Source: Candidatus Iainarchaeum sp. (GTDB lineage Archaea; Iainarchaeota; Iainarchaeia; Iainarchaeales; GCA-2688035). From it: a stretch of DNA of 7,759 bases. Of the stretch, positions 1 to 5,290 are shown piece by piece. The position numbers and the translations under genes were made by a program. Each line of letters opens with the position of its first letter. The stretch's first letter is position 1. Location of the stretch: NCBI GenBank assembly GCA_017610245.1, contig JAFCCK010000041.1, forward strand, positions 1-7,759, given 5' to 3'. The notes beneath the pieces are model-generated. The model was not told where the DNA came from. It ran no database searches and saw only the letters and a program-made list of their open reading frames with translations.

Positions 1-1143
1 CAGAGCTATGCAATAATAATGCTGCTTGCGCAGCTCGCCTTTATTGCCTCTGCCCTGCTCTTCTTCCGCTCCTTCCAGTTCAGCGAAAAGAGAAGCTACC
101 TCGCCCTAATTGCATTTTTGCTCGGGGGCTTTGTTTTCAGCGATTTCAGCTTTAACATCAGGCATGTCATAAGCTATGCTCTACTCTTTCTCTCGCTTTT
201 CTTTTTGAGAAAAGAGAGACCGCTTGCGAGCGGCATTTCGCTTGCGATTGGGACATTTATACAAACCCCTATTCTACTGATGTTTTTGTTTTCCCTGCCG
301 ATTGTCTTGACTGAAAAGAAAACAATTAAGACAGCAGCGAAAAGTTTAGTAGCAGGGGGGGCAATTGCCCTGCTGCTGTTTGCTCCCACCCTCCTCCGCT
401 ATGGCATTCCAAATCAGGCTGAATATACTGTGTGGGGCTATATGTGGAGCATTCCTCTTTACGGCTTTTTCCTGGATTACCTCCCTGTTGTTGTGCTCAT
501 AGCCCTCTTTATAATTCCCTTCCTCTTTCTGAGGGAGGTGCGCTTTAACCGCTTCTCCCTTAGGGTTGCTGCTTTCCTCGCACTCTTTATTTTCGTCCAG
601 CTCTTTGTTTCCTACAGAATCAATATTGTTGCGACAATTGCCTTTGCCTTGTTTATTGGGCTGCTCTTCCCGAAAAGGCTTTGGGAGAGCAGGTTAACAG
701 AATACACTCTGAGTGTGCTGTTTGCTGTAAGCTTTGCACTTATGTTCCTAATCATTACAAGCTTTTATCCTGTTGCAACGCCAGCACAGAATGCCTTCCA
801 GTTTGTGAAACAGAATACTTCAACAGAGGCAAACTTCCTTAACGAGCCCTATCTTGGGCACCCTTTTATACATCTCACAGAAAGGAAATGCACTGCCGAC
901 CTTGCAGTTGAATATGCGAACAGTGCAATGATTAGGGACAGCTTCGAGTTCATCAAAACAGGCGATAGCAGCATTCTCGAAAAATACGGTATTGATTATG
1001 TGATAAACCGCTCGATTTTCCTAGATGAGAAGCCAGTGGGGGACAACCTCTGGCACGAAACACTTGAGTATGAGCAGCTGGACAAGATATACTCAAACGG
1101 GCTGTTTTTTGTGCATTGGGTCAGTGGACCTGGGCGGAATTGA
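1..1143 (+). CDS. Multi-pass membrane protein, GT-C glycosyltransferase-like (5' partial)
   Basis: The reading frame is open from the first base, so the N-terminus lies outside the window; the first in-frame ATG at 19 is inside a hydrophobic segment and is probably not the true start. About 250 residues form roughly eight or more hydrophobic helices with short basic loops, followed by a soluble tail of about 115 residues. That tail contains the pattern A..FVKQNT...FLNEPYLGHPFI..TERK..ADLAVEYA and later ILEKYGIDYVI. In archaeal polyprenyl-linked glycosyltransferase-like membrane proteins (PMT/GT-C type) a similar tail follows the membrane part. The catalytic acidic loop expected near the N-terminus is not in view, so the enzyme activity is inferred. 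The last codons (VSGPGRN) lie opposite the tRNA 3' fragment, and the stop is inside its T loop, so the natural C-terminus may have been altered by whatever placed that fragment here. Confidence 0.7.
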   Translation, partial: QSYAIIMLLAQLAFIASALLFFRSFQFSEKRSYLALIAFLLGGFVFSDFSFNIRHVISYALLFLSLFFLRKERPLASGISLAIGTFIQTPILLMFLFSLPIVLTEKKTIKTAAKSLVAGGAIALLLFAPTLLRYGIPNQAEYTVWGYMWSIPLYGFFLDYLPVVVLIALFIIPFLFLREVRFNRFSLRVAAFLALFIFVQLFVSYRINIVATIAFALFIGLLFPKRLWESRLTEYTLSVLFAVSFALMFLIITSFYPVATPAQNAFQFVKQNTSTEANFLNEPYLGHPFIHLTERKCTADLAVEYANSAMIRDSFEFIKTGDSSILEKYGIDYVINRSIFLDEKPVGDNLWHETLEYEQLDKIYSNGLFFVHWVSGPGRN

Positions 1144-1149
1144 ACCGCT
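1125..1149 (-). tRNA. Orphan tRNA 3' end (T arm plus acceptor strand), 5' part not found
   Basis: Read on the minus strand, this is a T stem GCGG, loop TTCAATT and returning strand CCGCC, then a seven-base acceptor strand CAGGTCC and discriminator A, with no CCA. It matches the B-box consensus GGTTCRANTCC exactly. The fifth T-stem pair (49-65) would be an A-C mismatch, so tRNA identity seems to start at position 50. The matching 5' strand GGACCTG, a D arm and an anticodon arm are absent upstream, where the homing endonuclease gene takes their place. Possible explanations are a 3' exon of an interrupted or split tRNA, or a dead fragment left by an insertion. Its amino acid identity cannot be told. 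Confidence is high that the sequence derives from a tRNA and low that it is functional. Confidence 0.55.
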
Positions 1150-2167
1150 ATCCTTTGAATGGTAAAACAATATTTTTGTAATTTGGATAGTAGCTTAGTA
1201 TTTCTTCCTTTCCTAGAAGGTTTCCTTTCAAATATTCACGATATCTTACTACGTGTCTAAGATTAGAGCTTCCAGCTAAAGAAAAATATTTTATAATCTT
1301 TCCAAAACTTCTGGTCCCGGTTTCTTTAGAACTACTTTTAATAGTAAATATGCCACTAAGAAACGGACTTTCCTTCAATTGATTTAATAAAGCGGCGTTA
1401 TGAGCTGCAAATCGAATAGATAATATTCCACCATCTTTTGAAACACTGCCGTCAGTATCAACAAGCCCCCTTAAACAAGCAAAAAATAATGGTTTCTTCT
1501 TCATTACGTTTTCAGGGATGGTTGATTTGTTTCTAATTTTATCTCCAGTTTTTAAACCCAAAACATTTTTGAAGTAATCACAAACTGCCTTGGACCTAAT
1601 TTCCAGATATAATTGGTTTCTATGTTTCTCCACTCTAATTGTAGGTTCCAAATCAAATACTTCCTTAGTTAGGTCTACTAAATATTTAAAGTAAGGGAAA
1701 TCAAATCTCTTGTCTCCACTGATTCTAATAAAATAATTTGTCAGTGTGCCATCCCCCAAATAAGCCCCGAGGAGTTCTGCTACATTTTCATTAATACAGA
1801 GAGGTGAATTTATTTCTTTAATATTACTGATGGGTGAATTTTGACCGCCCTTGCTTCTCCAGGCAGTTAGGGTTCTCTCATCATATTTCTGAAATAATTT
1901 TCTTATGCCTTTTTTTCCAGCAGCGCTTTGCCACCAAGTTGCAGGAATTATTTCATAGGTTATGTTATCCAAGTTTATGTTATTTATTTCAACTAACCTA
2001 TCAAAAACGTCTAAGGGAAGAGTTGAGTGTCCTTGCCGATAGCCTTTGAATGTAGAGTATATTAACTCATTAGTCCTACAAAATTTTCTCAGACTCTTGC
2101 CATTTAATATTCTTGAGAAAAACAATTTTCTGCTTTCTTTTTTAAAAACCACCCTCTTTGCATACAT
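1148..2167 (-). CDS. LAGLIDADG homing endonuclease with N-terminal helix-turn-helix-like region
   Basis: This is a 339-residue protein. Two LAGLIDADG motifs are visible: LLGAYLGDG at about 132-140 and LRGLVDTDG at about 232-240, each ending in the acidic residue that binds the catalytic metal. Two motifs in one chain indicate a monomeric double-strand DNA endonuclease. Residues 24-75 (SLRKFCRTNELIYSTFKGYR...) look like a helix-turn-helix, and a basic segment with AWRSKGGQNSP follows at about 102-113. The ATG at 2167 is supported by a TATA box 24 bases upstream, giving a leaderless mRNA. The gene is visibly richer in A/T than the genes at the window ends, which suits a mobile gene. Its TAG stop (1148-1150) overlaps the T stem of the tRNA 3' fragment, so it may have been carried in, or inserted into, a tRNA gene. 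No intein splicing motifs or host protein are fused to it. Confidence 0.9.
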   Translation of the reverse strand: MYAKRVVFKKESRKLFFSRILNGKSLRKFCRTNELIYSTFKGYRQGHSTLPLDVFDRLVEINNINLDNITYEIIPATWWQSAAGKKGIRKLFQKYDERTLTAWRSKGGQNSPISNIKEINSPLCINENVAELLGAYLGDGTLTNYFIRISGDKRFDFPYFKYLVDLTKEVFDLEPTIRVEKHRNQLYLEIRSKAVCDYFKNVLGLKTGDKIRNKSTIPENVMKKKPLFFACLRGLVDTDGSVSKDGGILSIRFAAHNAALLNQLKESPFLSGIFTIKSSSKETGTRSFGKIIKYFSLAGSSNLRHVVRYREYLKGNLLGKEEILSYYPNYKNIVLPFKG

Positions 2168-2185
2168 AAGAAAGTTTCTTCTTTT

Positions 2186-2196
2186 CTTTTTATAAA
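2186..2196 (-). promoter_or_regulatory. TATA box of the homing endonuclease gene
   Basis: On the minus strand TTTATAAAAAG is centred 24 bases before the ATG at 2167, the spacing of leaderless archaeal transcripts. A second TATA-like stretch (CCTTATAAAAAA, 2225-2237) lies further upstream and could serve as an alternative. An own promoter argues that the gene does not depend on readthrough from tRNA-Val. Confidence 0.5.
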
Positions 2197-2252
2197 CGAC
2201 TTTGTAAGAGAGTGGATTTCCGGTGTTTTTTATAAGGGGGAGATTTCCGCTG

Positions 2253-2263
2253 AAAATGAAAAA
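2253..2263 (-). terminator. Oligo-T terminator after tRNA-Val
   Basis: Just downstream of tRNA-Val the minus strand reads ATTTTTCATTTTC, a T5 and a T4 tract 8-18 bases after the tRNA end. Archaeal RNA polymerase terminates on such U-rich stretches without needing a hairpin. No hairpin is seen. Confidence 0.45.
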
Positions 2264-2270
2264 TGCAAAG

Positions 2271-2345
2271 TGGACAGGGGGAGATTTGAACTCCCGATCT
2301 TCGCTGTGTGAAAGCGATGTCCTAGACCAACTAGACCACCCGTCC
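2271..2345 (-). tRNA. tRNA-Val (anticodon CAC)
   Basis: This is a complete cloverleaf of 75 nt without an intron. Acceptor GGACGGG pairs with CCTGTCC (one G-U pair), with discriminator A and no encoded CCA. The D arm begins GTCT and ends GGAC. Anticodon stem TCGCT/AGCGA encloses loop TTCACAC, giving anticodon CAC (2308-2310), which reads GUG valine codons. The variable region is AGATC, and the T arm is GGGAG-TTCAAAT-CTCCC. A TATA box lies about 40 bases upstream. Its 3' end differs from the tRNA fragment at 1125-1149, so the two are different tRNA species. Confidence 0.95.
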
Positions 2346-2380
2346 GTACACTCGTCCCTAAATGAAGCTTTCGGAGGGAA

Positions 2381-2390
2381 TATTTAAATA
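2381..2390 (-). promoter_or_regulatory. TATA box of tRNA-Val
   Basis: The palindromic box TATTTAAATA is centred about 40 bases before the tRNA 5' end, followed on the minus strand by TTCCCTCC. This leaves a short 5' leader of roughly 15 nt for RNase P to remove. Nearly the same box (GAATATTTAAATA) precedes the gene at 3202. Confidence 0.6.
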
Positions 2391-2621
2391 GTAATTCTAA
2401 AGTAGGAATTCGCCGTATATTGGGGGAGATTAGTTAATCTATTAAAGGGAAAACAAGGGGGAAGTAGCTTCACAGGTTTTTCTTATTCGTTCATCTTCTA
2501 TTAGGTCACATCTTTTAATTACCATATAACAAGCATTTTTGTTCTTTGAGCGCCCTGCTTGAAATATTGTCGGATTTTAAAGAGATACCAAATGATTACT
2601 ATGTTCAAGTTGCAGCACGGA
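2391..2621. other. Gene-poor stretch with no recognised gene
   Basis: No ORF of convincing length occurs here. It holds the third GGGGGAGATT copy, the palindrome at 2427-2440 and the 5-base inverted pair AATTC/GAATT (2393-2410). One tiny minus-strand frame, 2442-2525, starts at an ATG and encodes 27 residues (MVIKRCDLIEDERIRKTCEA...). Its charged, helix-like composition resembles real protein. Adjacent frames upstream carry further short open pieces separated by stops, so this may be the debris of a decayed gene. No RNA gene was recognised. Confidence 0.4.
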
Positions 2622-3089
2622 TTATTTTTTCTTGTCTAGAAAAAACATTTTCAGAAAGAGTAAAATTGGCCCCACAAAGAGGGCTATGAATGCCATCGCT
2701 TCTATTAACTGCCCCACTACTTGGAATAATGACGCAAAAAGATAGTATACTATTACTGCAAAAATTATGCTTATAAAAATGAAATAAGCAATTTTTTTGA
2801 AGAAGTCTTCCCTATTCCTAACTTTTATCAACAAAAGAACCGACGCTAAAACCCATAAGGACGCATATATTTCTGCACCTAAAGCGGCTCTGATAAATAA
2901 TATTGCCCATGGTATTACTGACCAGAGGAGTAAGTCTGTACTTACATGAGTAGGATCCATCATAGCTTTAAAGAAAAAGAAGGATAATACCCACCAAAAA
3001 ATCCCCGCAAAAAAGAGGATTGCCCCAAGCTTAAAGAGTGGGCCGTCTTCCCATAATCTTGCGATCTCTTCAAAACTCGTCTTTCCCAT
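2622..3089 (-). CDS. Small multi-pass membrane protein, unknown function
   Basis: I do not recognise this 155-residue protein. After a short amphipathic N-terminus (GKTSFEEIARLWEDGPLFK) it has about five hydrophobic segments, near residues 19-40, 52-70, 73-90, 98-120 and 128-150, and ends in a lysine tail LDKKK, so it is an integral membrane protein. The ATG at 3089 is chosen over an in-frame TTG at 3095 because TATTTTAA sits 27 bases upstream of it. The gene is A/T rich and stands alone, divergent from the coiled-coil gene at 3202. No catalytic motif or metal-binding pattern is visible. Confidence 0.7.
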   Translation of the reverse strand: MGKTSFEEIARLWEDGPLFKLGAILFFAGIFWWVLSFFFFKAMMDPTHVSTDLLLWSVIPWAILFIRAALGAEIYASLWVLASVLLLIKVRNREDFFKKIAYFIFISIIFAVIVYYLFASLFQVVGQLIEAMAFIALFVGPILLFLKMFFLDKKK

Positions 3090-3112
3090 AACCAAAAACT
3101 AAGCGCTTCCTC

Positions 3113-3120
3113 TATTTTAA
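3113..3120 (-). promoter_or_regulatory. TATA-like box of the small membrane protein gene
   Basis: On the minus strand TTAAAATA is centred 27 bases upstream of the ATG at 3089, which fits a leaderless start. Confidence 0.45.
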
Positions 3121-3162
3121 GCTTTGCTTTTGGTCTGCTGAGAGAGCTGGCAACTTAGCGAA

Positions 3163-3172
3163 TATTTAAATA
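3163..3172 (+). promoter_or_regulatory. TATA box of the coiled-coil protein gene
   Basis: TATTTAAATA is centred 34 bases before the ATG at 3202, predicting a leader of about 8-10 nt without a Shine-Dalgarno sequence. The box is palindromic and matches that of tRNA-Val over GAATATTTAAATA. Confidence 0.55.
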
Positions 3173-3201
3173 CTATTACTACAATATTTTATTGGGTTTG
3201 C

Positions 3202-4206
3202 ATGAGAAGAATCCTTTTTGCCTTTGCATTGGTGTTGTTGGTCGGAGGAGCACATGCACTGAGCCTTGACGTTCCGGCTGATGTTCCCACAAATACTCCC
3301 CTCTCAATCGCTGTTGAATTTGATTCGCTGGATTCATTCAGTGATGCAGTTGTGCAGCTTGATGGTAGCACGATTGTGGAGTTGTACACCCGCAGGAGCA
3401 GCCTCTACATCGATAGCAGCGATAAAAGCAAGGTGCTGGCTGAAAGCATTGACGGGCAGAAGCTCTACCTGCTGCTGAACGGCTTCAGGAGCGAGGGTGG
3501 CAGGACAATCAGTGTTGAGGAAATCGGGAAGGAGCAGCAGAGCGCAACAGTAAATGTTTTCATTCCTGTCTCAAAGGATTTTGAGGAAGAGTATCTGCAG
3601 CAATTCAATTCCCTCAAAAATACTATTATGAGCTATGCCAATGATATTGATGATTTGAAGGTAAAGGTTGATGAATTGGAGGGCCTGATTGCTTCAAAGG
3701 CCAGCGCTTCGGAACTACAAAGCAAGCTGGATGAATTGAGTGCAAGTATTGGGGGCATTCAGGGAAGCCTGGATGAATCCGCTTCCCAGCTGCAAACATT
3801 GCAGCAATCTGTTGATGAGCAAGGGGCGAGGCTGGGCGAGCTCGAGCAGGAAACAGAGGAGTTCATAGCAACAGGCTTTATTTCGTTTGCCGCCATCCAG
3901 AATGAGACAACCCTTACAATAGTTGGGACAATCATCGTGATTATCGTTATTGTAGTCTTGGTTACAAAAGGCAAGGTTTCATTGCCCAAACTACTAAAGC
4001 CCAAAGGGAAAGAAAAAAGCATCTACACACCCTCCAAGGAAGACGAGAAAATAACCAGCCAAGTGCTGGAAGAAGCCAGGAAGGGGAAGGAAGAGCCAAA
4101 AGGTGCTGGAAAATGGGCCTTCAAGGGCGGCTCATGGAAGCCAAAAGAAGAAGAAAGCAAGAGAACAGGGGTAAGCAGGCTTGGCGACCTTATAAAAAGG
4201 GATTAA
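3202..4206 (+). CDS. Secreted, membrane-anchored coiled-coil protein
   Basis: This is a 334-residue type I membrane protein. Residues 1-19 are a signal peptide (basic MRR, hydrophobic core, cleavage after AHA). Residues 20-122 look like an extracellular beta-rich domain that opens with LSLDVPADVPTNTPLSIAVEF, as in Ig-like or CARDB-like folds. Residues 126-220 form a long coiled coil with heptads and hydroxylated residues (DDLKVKVDELEGL, SELQSKLDELSASI). A single transmembrane helix at about 237-255 is followed by an 80-residue cytoplasmic tail rich in Lys and Glu that contains WAFKGGSWKPKEEE and ends RLGDLIKRD. The tail suggests an intracellular partner. The architecture is like a stalked surface or sensor protein, but no enzyme or family is recognised. 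It ends six bases from the convergent gene at 4213. Confidence 0.8.
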   Translation: MRRILFAFALVLLVGGAHALSLDVPADVPTNTPLSIAVEFDSLDSFSDAVVQLDGSTIVELYTRRSSLYIDSSDKSKVLAESIDGQKLYLLLNGFRSEGGRTISVEEIGKEQQSATVNVFIPVSKDFEEEYLQQFNSLKNTIMSYANDIDDLKVKVDELEGLIASKASASELQSKLDELSASIGGIQGSLDESASQLQTLQQSVDEQGARLGELEQETEEFIATGFISFAAIQNETTLTIVGTIIVIIVIVVLVTKGKVSLPKLLKPKGKEKSIYTPSKEDEKITSQVLEEARKGKEEPKGAGKWAFKGGSWKPKEEESKRTGVSRLGDLIKRD

Positions 4207-4212
4207 TTGAAT

Positions 4213-4416
4213 CTATTTCCCGCTTTTGTAATCCTCAATGAATTTTTCTATGCTCCTGTCGTATGTTCTTTCAGCCTCTTTGCTGAAGCAGCATGCAGGG
4301 AGCTCGTTACTTGCCAAATGGTAGGAAATACACTCGCAGCAAATCCCCTTCCTAGAGCAGGGCTCATAGGTGCAGGGGCAATTCTTTAGGTTCTTTTCTT
4401 GTTTGCACTCAGCCAT
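4213..4416 (-). CDS. Small cysteine-rich protein, DUF6485-like
   Basis: This 67-residue protein has nine cysteines, at 4, 13, 15, 20, 26, 27, 29, 42 and 43, in the pattern C...NCPC..EPCSRKGICCEC...H...NELPACCF. This matches my memory of the DUF6485 family, found in archaea and anaerobic bacteria. Family members are short and probably bind metal (zinc or iron-sulfur) through these cysteines; their role is unknown. The C-terminal half (SKEAERTYDRSIEKFIEDYK) is a charged helix. The ATG at 4416 sits 28 bases from the TATA box it shares with the divergent channel gene. Cysteine spacing kept over most of its length makes it clearly a real gene. Confidence 0.85.
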   Translation of the reverse strand: MAECKQEKNLKNCPCTYEPCSRKGICCECISYHLASNELPACCFSKEAERTYDRSIEKFIEDYKSGK

Positions 4417-4439
4417 AAAAAGAAAGGAAATTCAAAAAG

Positions 4440-4449
4440 TATTTAAATT
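4440..4449. promoter_or_regulatory. Shared bidirectional TATA box of the divergent gene pair
   Basis: TATTTAAATT reads as AATTTAAATA on the other strand. Its centre is 28 bases from the ATG of the DUF6485-like gene (minus) and 36 bases from that of the channel gene (plus). One near-palindromic box can therefore direct both transcripts, the first leaderless and the second with a leader of about 10 nt. Confidence 0.5.
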
Positions 4450-4480
4450 GAATCAACGTAAAAAGAATAAAGTGGCTTTT

Positions 4481-5104
4481 ATGGGTGTAGACGTCAATCC
4501 TGTTCCAACAATTTTTGCTGGATTGGGAAAAATCTATAATGGAATTGTTGCTGCACTACCAACACTGCTCTTTGTGGGCGCAACCCTTATTGCAGCCTAT
4601 ATTGCGATTTATATAGTGCAGAAGATTGCAAAGAGGATTCTGGACAGGCTTGATTTCAACGAGGACCTGGAATATTTGGCTTACAGGGGAGTTGGCTGGA
4701 TTGCCTGGTTCTTTGTGATAGTCTGGCTTGTTGGTCAGCTCGGTCAGGAGGAAATTTTCGCAACGCTGATTGCTGGCGGCACCCTTGCAGGATTGGCGAT
4801 AGCACTTGCTGTAAAGGATTCCCTGGCTGATGTTGTCGGCGGCTTGCTGCTGCTTGGGGATAAGCACTTTGATTTGGGCGACAGAATAAAGGTTGGAAGC
4901 ATCGAGGGCACTATAATCGAGGTTGACCTGCGAAAAACTCGCATCAGGACAGACGACGGCAGCATTCAGATTATTTCCAACGCTAAAATAGACAAGGGCG
5001 GCTGGACTTTGCTCCCGAGGGAGAAGCAGAAGAAAAGGCTTATAGCAAAGCTTGCGGAAAAGGCCAAGAAAGTGAAAGCGCTGCCGAAGAAGGGAATTGT
5101 GTAA
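4481..5104 (+). CDS. MscS-like mechanosensitive channel, short form lacking the C-terminal domain
   Basis: This 207-residue protein has three predicted helices, at about 22-46, 68-88 and the pore-lining segment 92-126, which has the Gly/Ala pattern IAGGTLAGLAIALAVKDSLADVVGG typical of MscS TM3. The beta domain follows directly: FDLGDRIKVGSIEGTIIEVDLRKTRIRTDDG at about 130-160, then IQIISNAKI where MscS has its (V)PN motif. MscS normally adds an alpha/beta domain that builds the cytoplasmic vestibule. Here it is replaced by a 35-residue basic tail (EKQKKRLIAKLAEKAKK...), so the cage is missing. The channel probably releases solutes under osmotic down-shock. The ATG at 4481 is chosen because it follows the TATA box at 4440; the frame is open from 4370, but that part would overlap the divergent gene and its promoter. 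Confidence 0.88.
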   Translation: MGVDVNPVPTIFAGLGKIYNGIVAALPTLLFVGATLIAAYIAIYIVQKIAKRILDRLDFNEDLEYLAYRGVGWIAWFFVIVWLVGQLGQEEIFATLIAGGTLAGLAIALAVKDSLADVVGGLLLLGDKHFDLGDRIKVGSIEGTIIEVDLRKTRIRTDDGSIQIISNAKIDKGGWTLLPREKQKKRLIAKLAEKAKKVKALPKKGIV

Positions 5105-5121
5105 TTTATCAATAGCAAAGC

Positions 5122-5131
5122 TTTTTAAATA
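5122..5131 (+). promoter_or_regulatory. TATA box of the antitoxin-like gene
   Basis: TTTTTAAATA is centred 26 bases upstream of the ATG at 5153, giving a leaderless transcript. It overlaps the left arm of the inverted repeat at 5127-5151 and begins 17 bases after the channel gene stop. Confidence 0.6.
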
Positions 5132-5151
5132 ACTTCAGAGAAGAGTTATTT
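5127..5151 (+). promoter_or_regulatory. Inverted repeat at the antitoxin promoter, candidate operator
   Basis: Arms AAATAACT (5127-5134) and AGTTATTT (5144-5151) are perfect inverted repeats of 8 bp with a 9-base spacer. They cover the space between the TATA box and the start codon at 5153, so a bound protein would block polymerase. Antitoxins commonly repress their own promoters through such palindromes. Whether this tiny antitoxin binds DNA is unknown. Confidence 0.45.
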
Positions 5152-5152
5152 T

Positions 5153-5290
5153 ATGGAAGAAACTGTCACTATATCAAAAAAGCAGTACGAAAAATTGAAG
5201 GAAGCTCAAGAAATAGACTTCGAGCTGTTGTCCAAAATAGTAAAGAGTTTAGAGGACATAAAAGCTGGAAGAATCAAGGAATGGAATTAA
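5153..5290 (+). CDS. Antitoxin-like small protein (type II TA, partner of the RelE/ParE-type toxin)
   Basis: This 45-residue protein has the sequence start METVTISKKQYEKLKEAQ-like (exactly MEETVTISKKQYEKLKE), then IDFELLSKIVKSLEDIKAGRIKEWN. The pattern (a short strand with VTISK, a helix with YEKLKEA, a second helix and the tail SLEDIKAGRIKEW) is typical of small archaeal antitoxins that accompany RelE-type toxins. The C-terminal helix would wrap the toxin. It has its own TATA box 26 bases upstream and a candidate operator. It points towards the toxin gene and its TAA (5288-5290) overlaps the toxin stop codon on the other strand. That convergent order is unusual, since such pairs are normally co-transcribed. 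The assignment rests on resemblance plus adjacency, not on a database match. Confidence 0.75.
   Translation: MEETVTISKKQYEKLKEAQEIDFELLSKIVKSLEDIKAGRIKEWN

Larger units (their letters stand above)
2235..2431 (+). repeat. Three dispersed copies of GGGGGAGATT around tRNA-Val
   Basis: The 10-mer GGGGGAGATT occurs at 2236-2245, 2277-2286 and 2422-2431. The first two copies extend to a 12-base match, AGGGGGAGATTT (2235-2246 and 2276-2287). The middle copy is the T arm and acceptor region of tRNA-Val; the others lie about 40 bases downstream and 145 bases upstream of it. The third copy runs into the palindrome AGATTA-GT-TAATCT (2427-2440). They may be small duplications of the tRNA 3' end or chance. 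Confidence 0.4.

Noticed and set aside
1030..1149. Permuted tRNA with the 5' half downstream of the 3' half
   Set aside because: The minus strand below 1125 contains no acceptor strand GGACCTG, D arm or anticodon arm; it is the antisense of normal membrane protein codons.
1148..1200. Anticodon arm of the fragmentary tRNA upstream of the T arm
   Set aside because: TTTACCA can be forced into a loop, but its flanks do not pair, and the bases are coherent endonuclease codons.
1834..2049. 71-residue plus-strand ORF inside the endonuclease gene
   Set aside because: It has no promoter or domain and is antisense to a clear LAGLIDADG protein.
1125..2345. Classical tRNA-targeted integration, with tRNA-Val as the intact copy and 1125-1149 as the duplicated 3' end
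   Set aside because: The layout (intact tRNA, cargo, 3' fragment on one strand) is right, but the two 3' ends match only at the positions most tRNAs share; stem sequences differ, so the fragment does not come from tRNA-Val. No integrase gene lies between them.
2235..2440. CRISPR array
   Set aside because: The repeats are only 10-12 bases, irregularly spaced (41 and 145 bases apart), and one is part of a tRNA; no cas gene is present.
4207..4389. 60-residue plus-strand ORF between the coiled-coil and channel genes
   Set aside because: It is the antisense of the cysteine-rich DUF6485-like gene, whose composition and promoter are much more convincing.
4370..4480. N-terminal extension of the MscS-like protein from an upstream ATG
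   Set aside because: It would overlap the divergent gene and contain the promoter; its lysine-rich residues do not resemble MscS, and 4481 follows the TATA box correctly.
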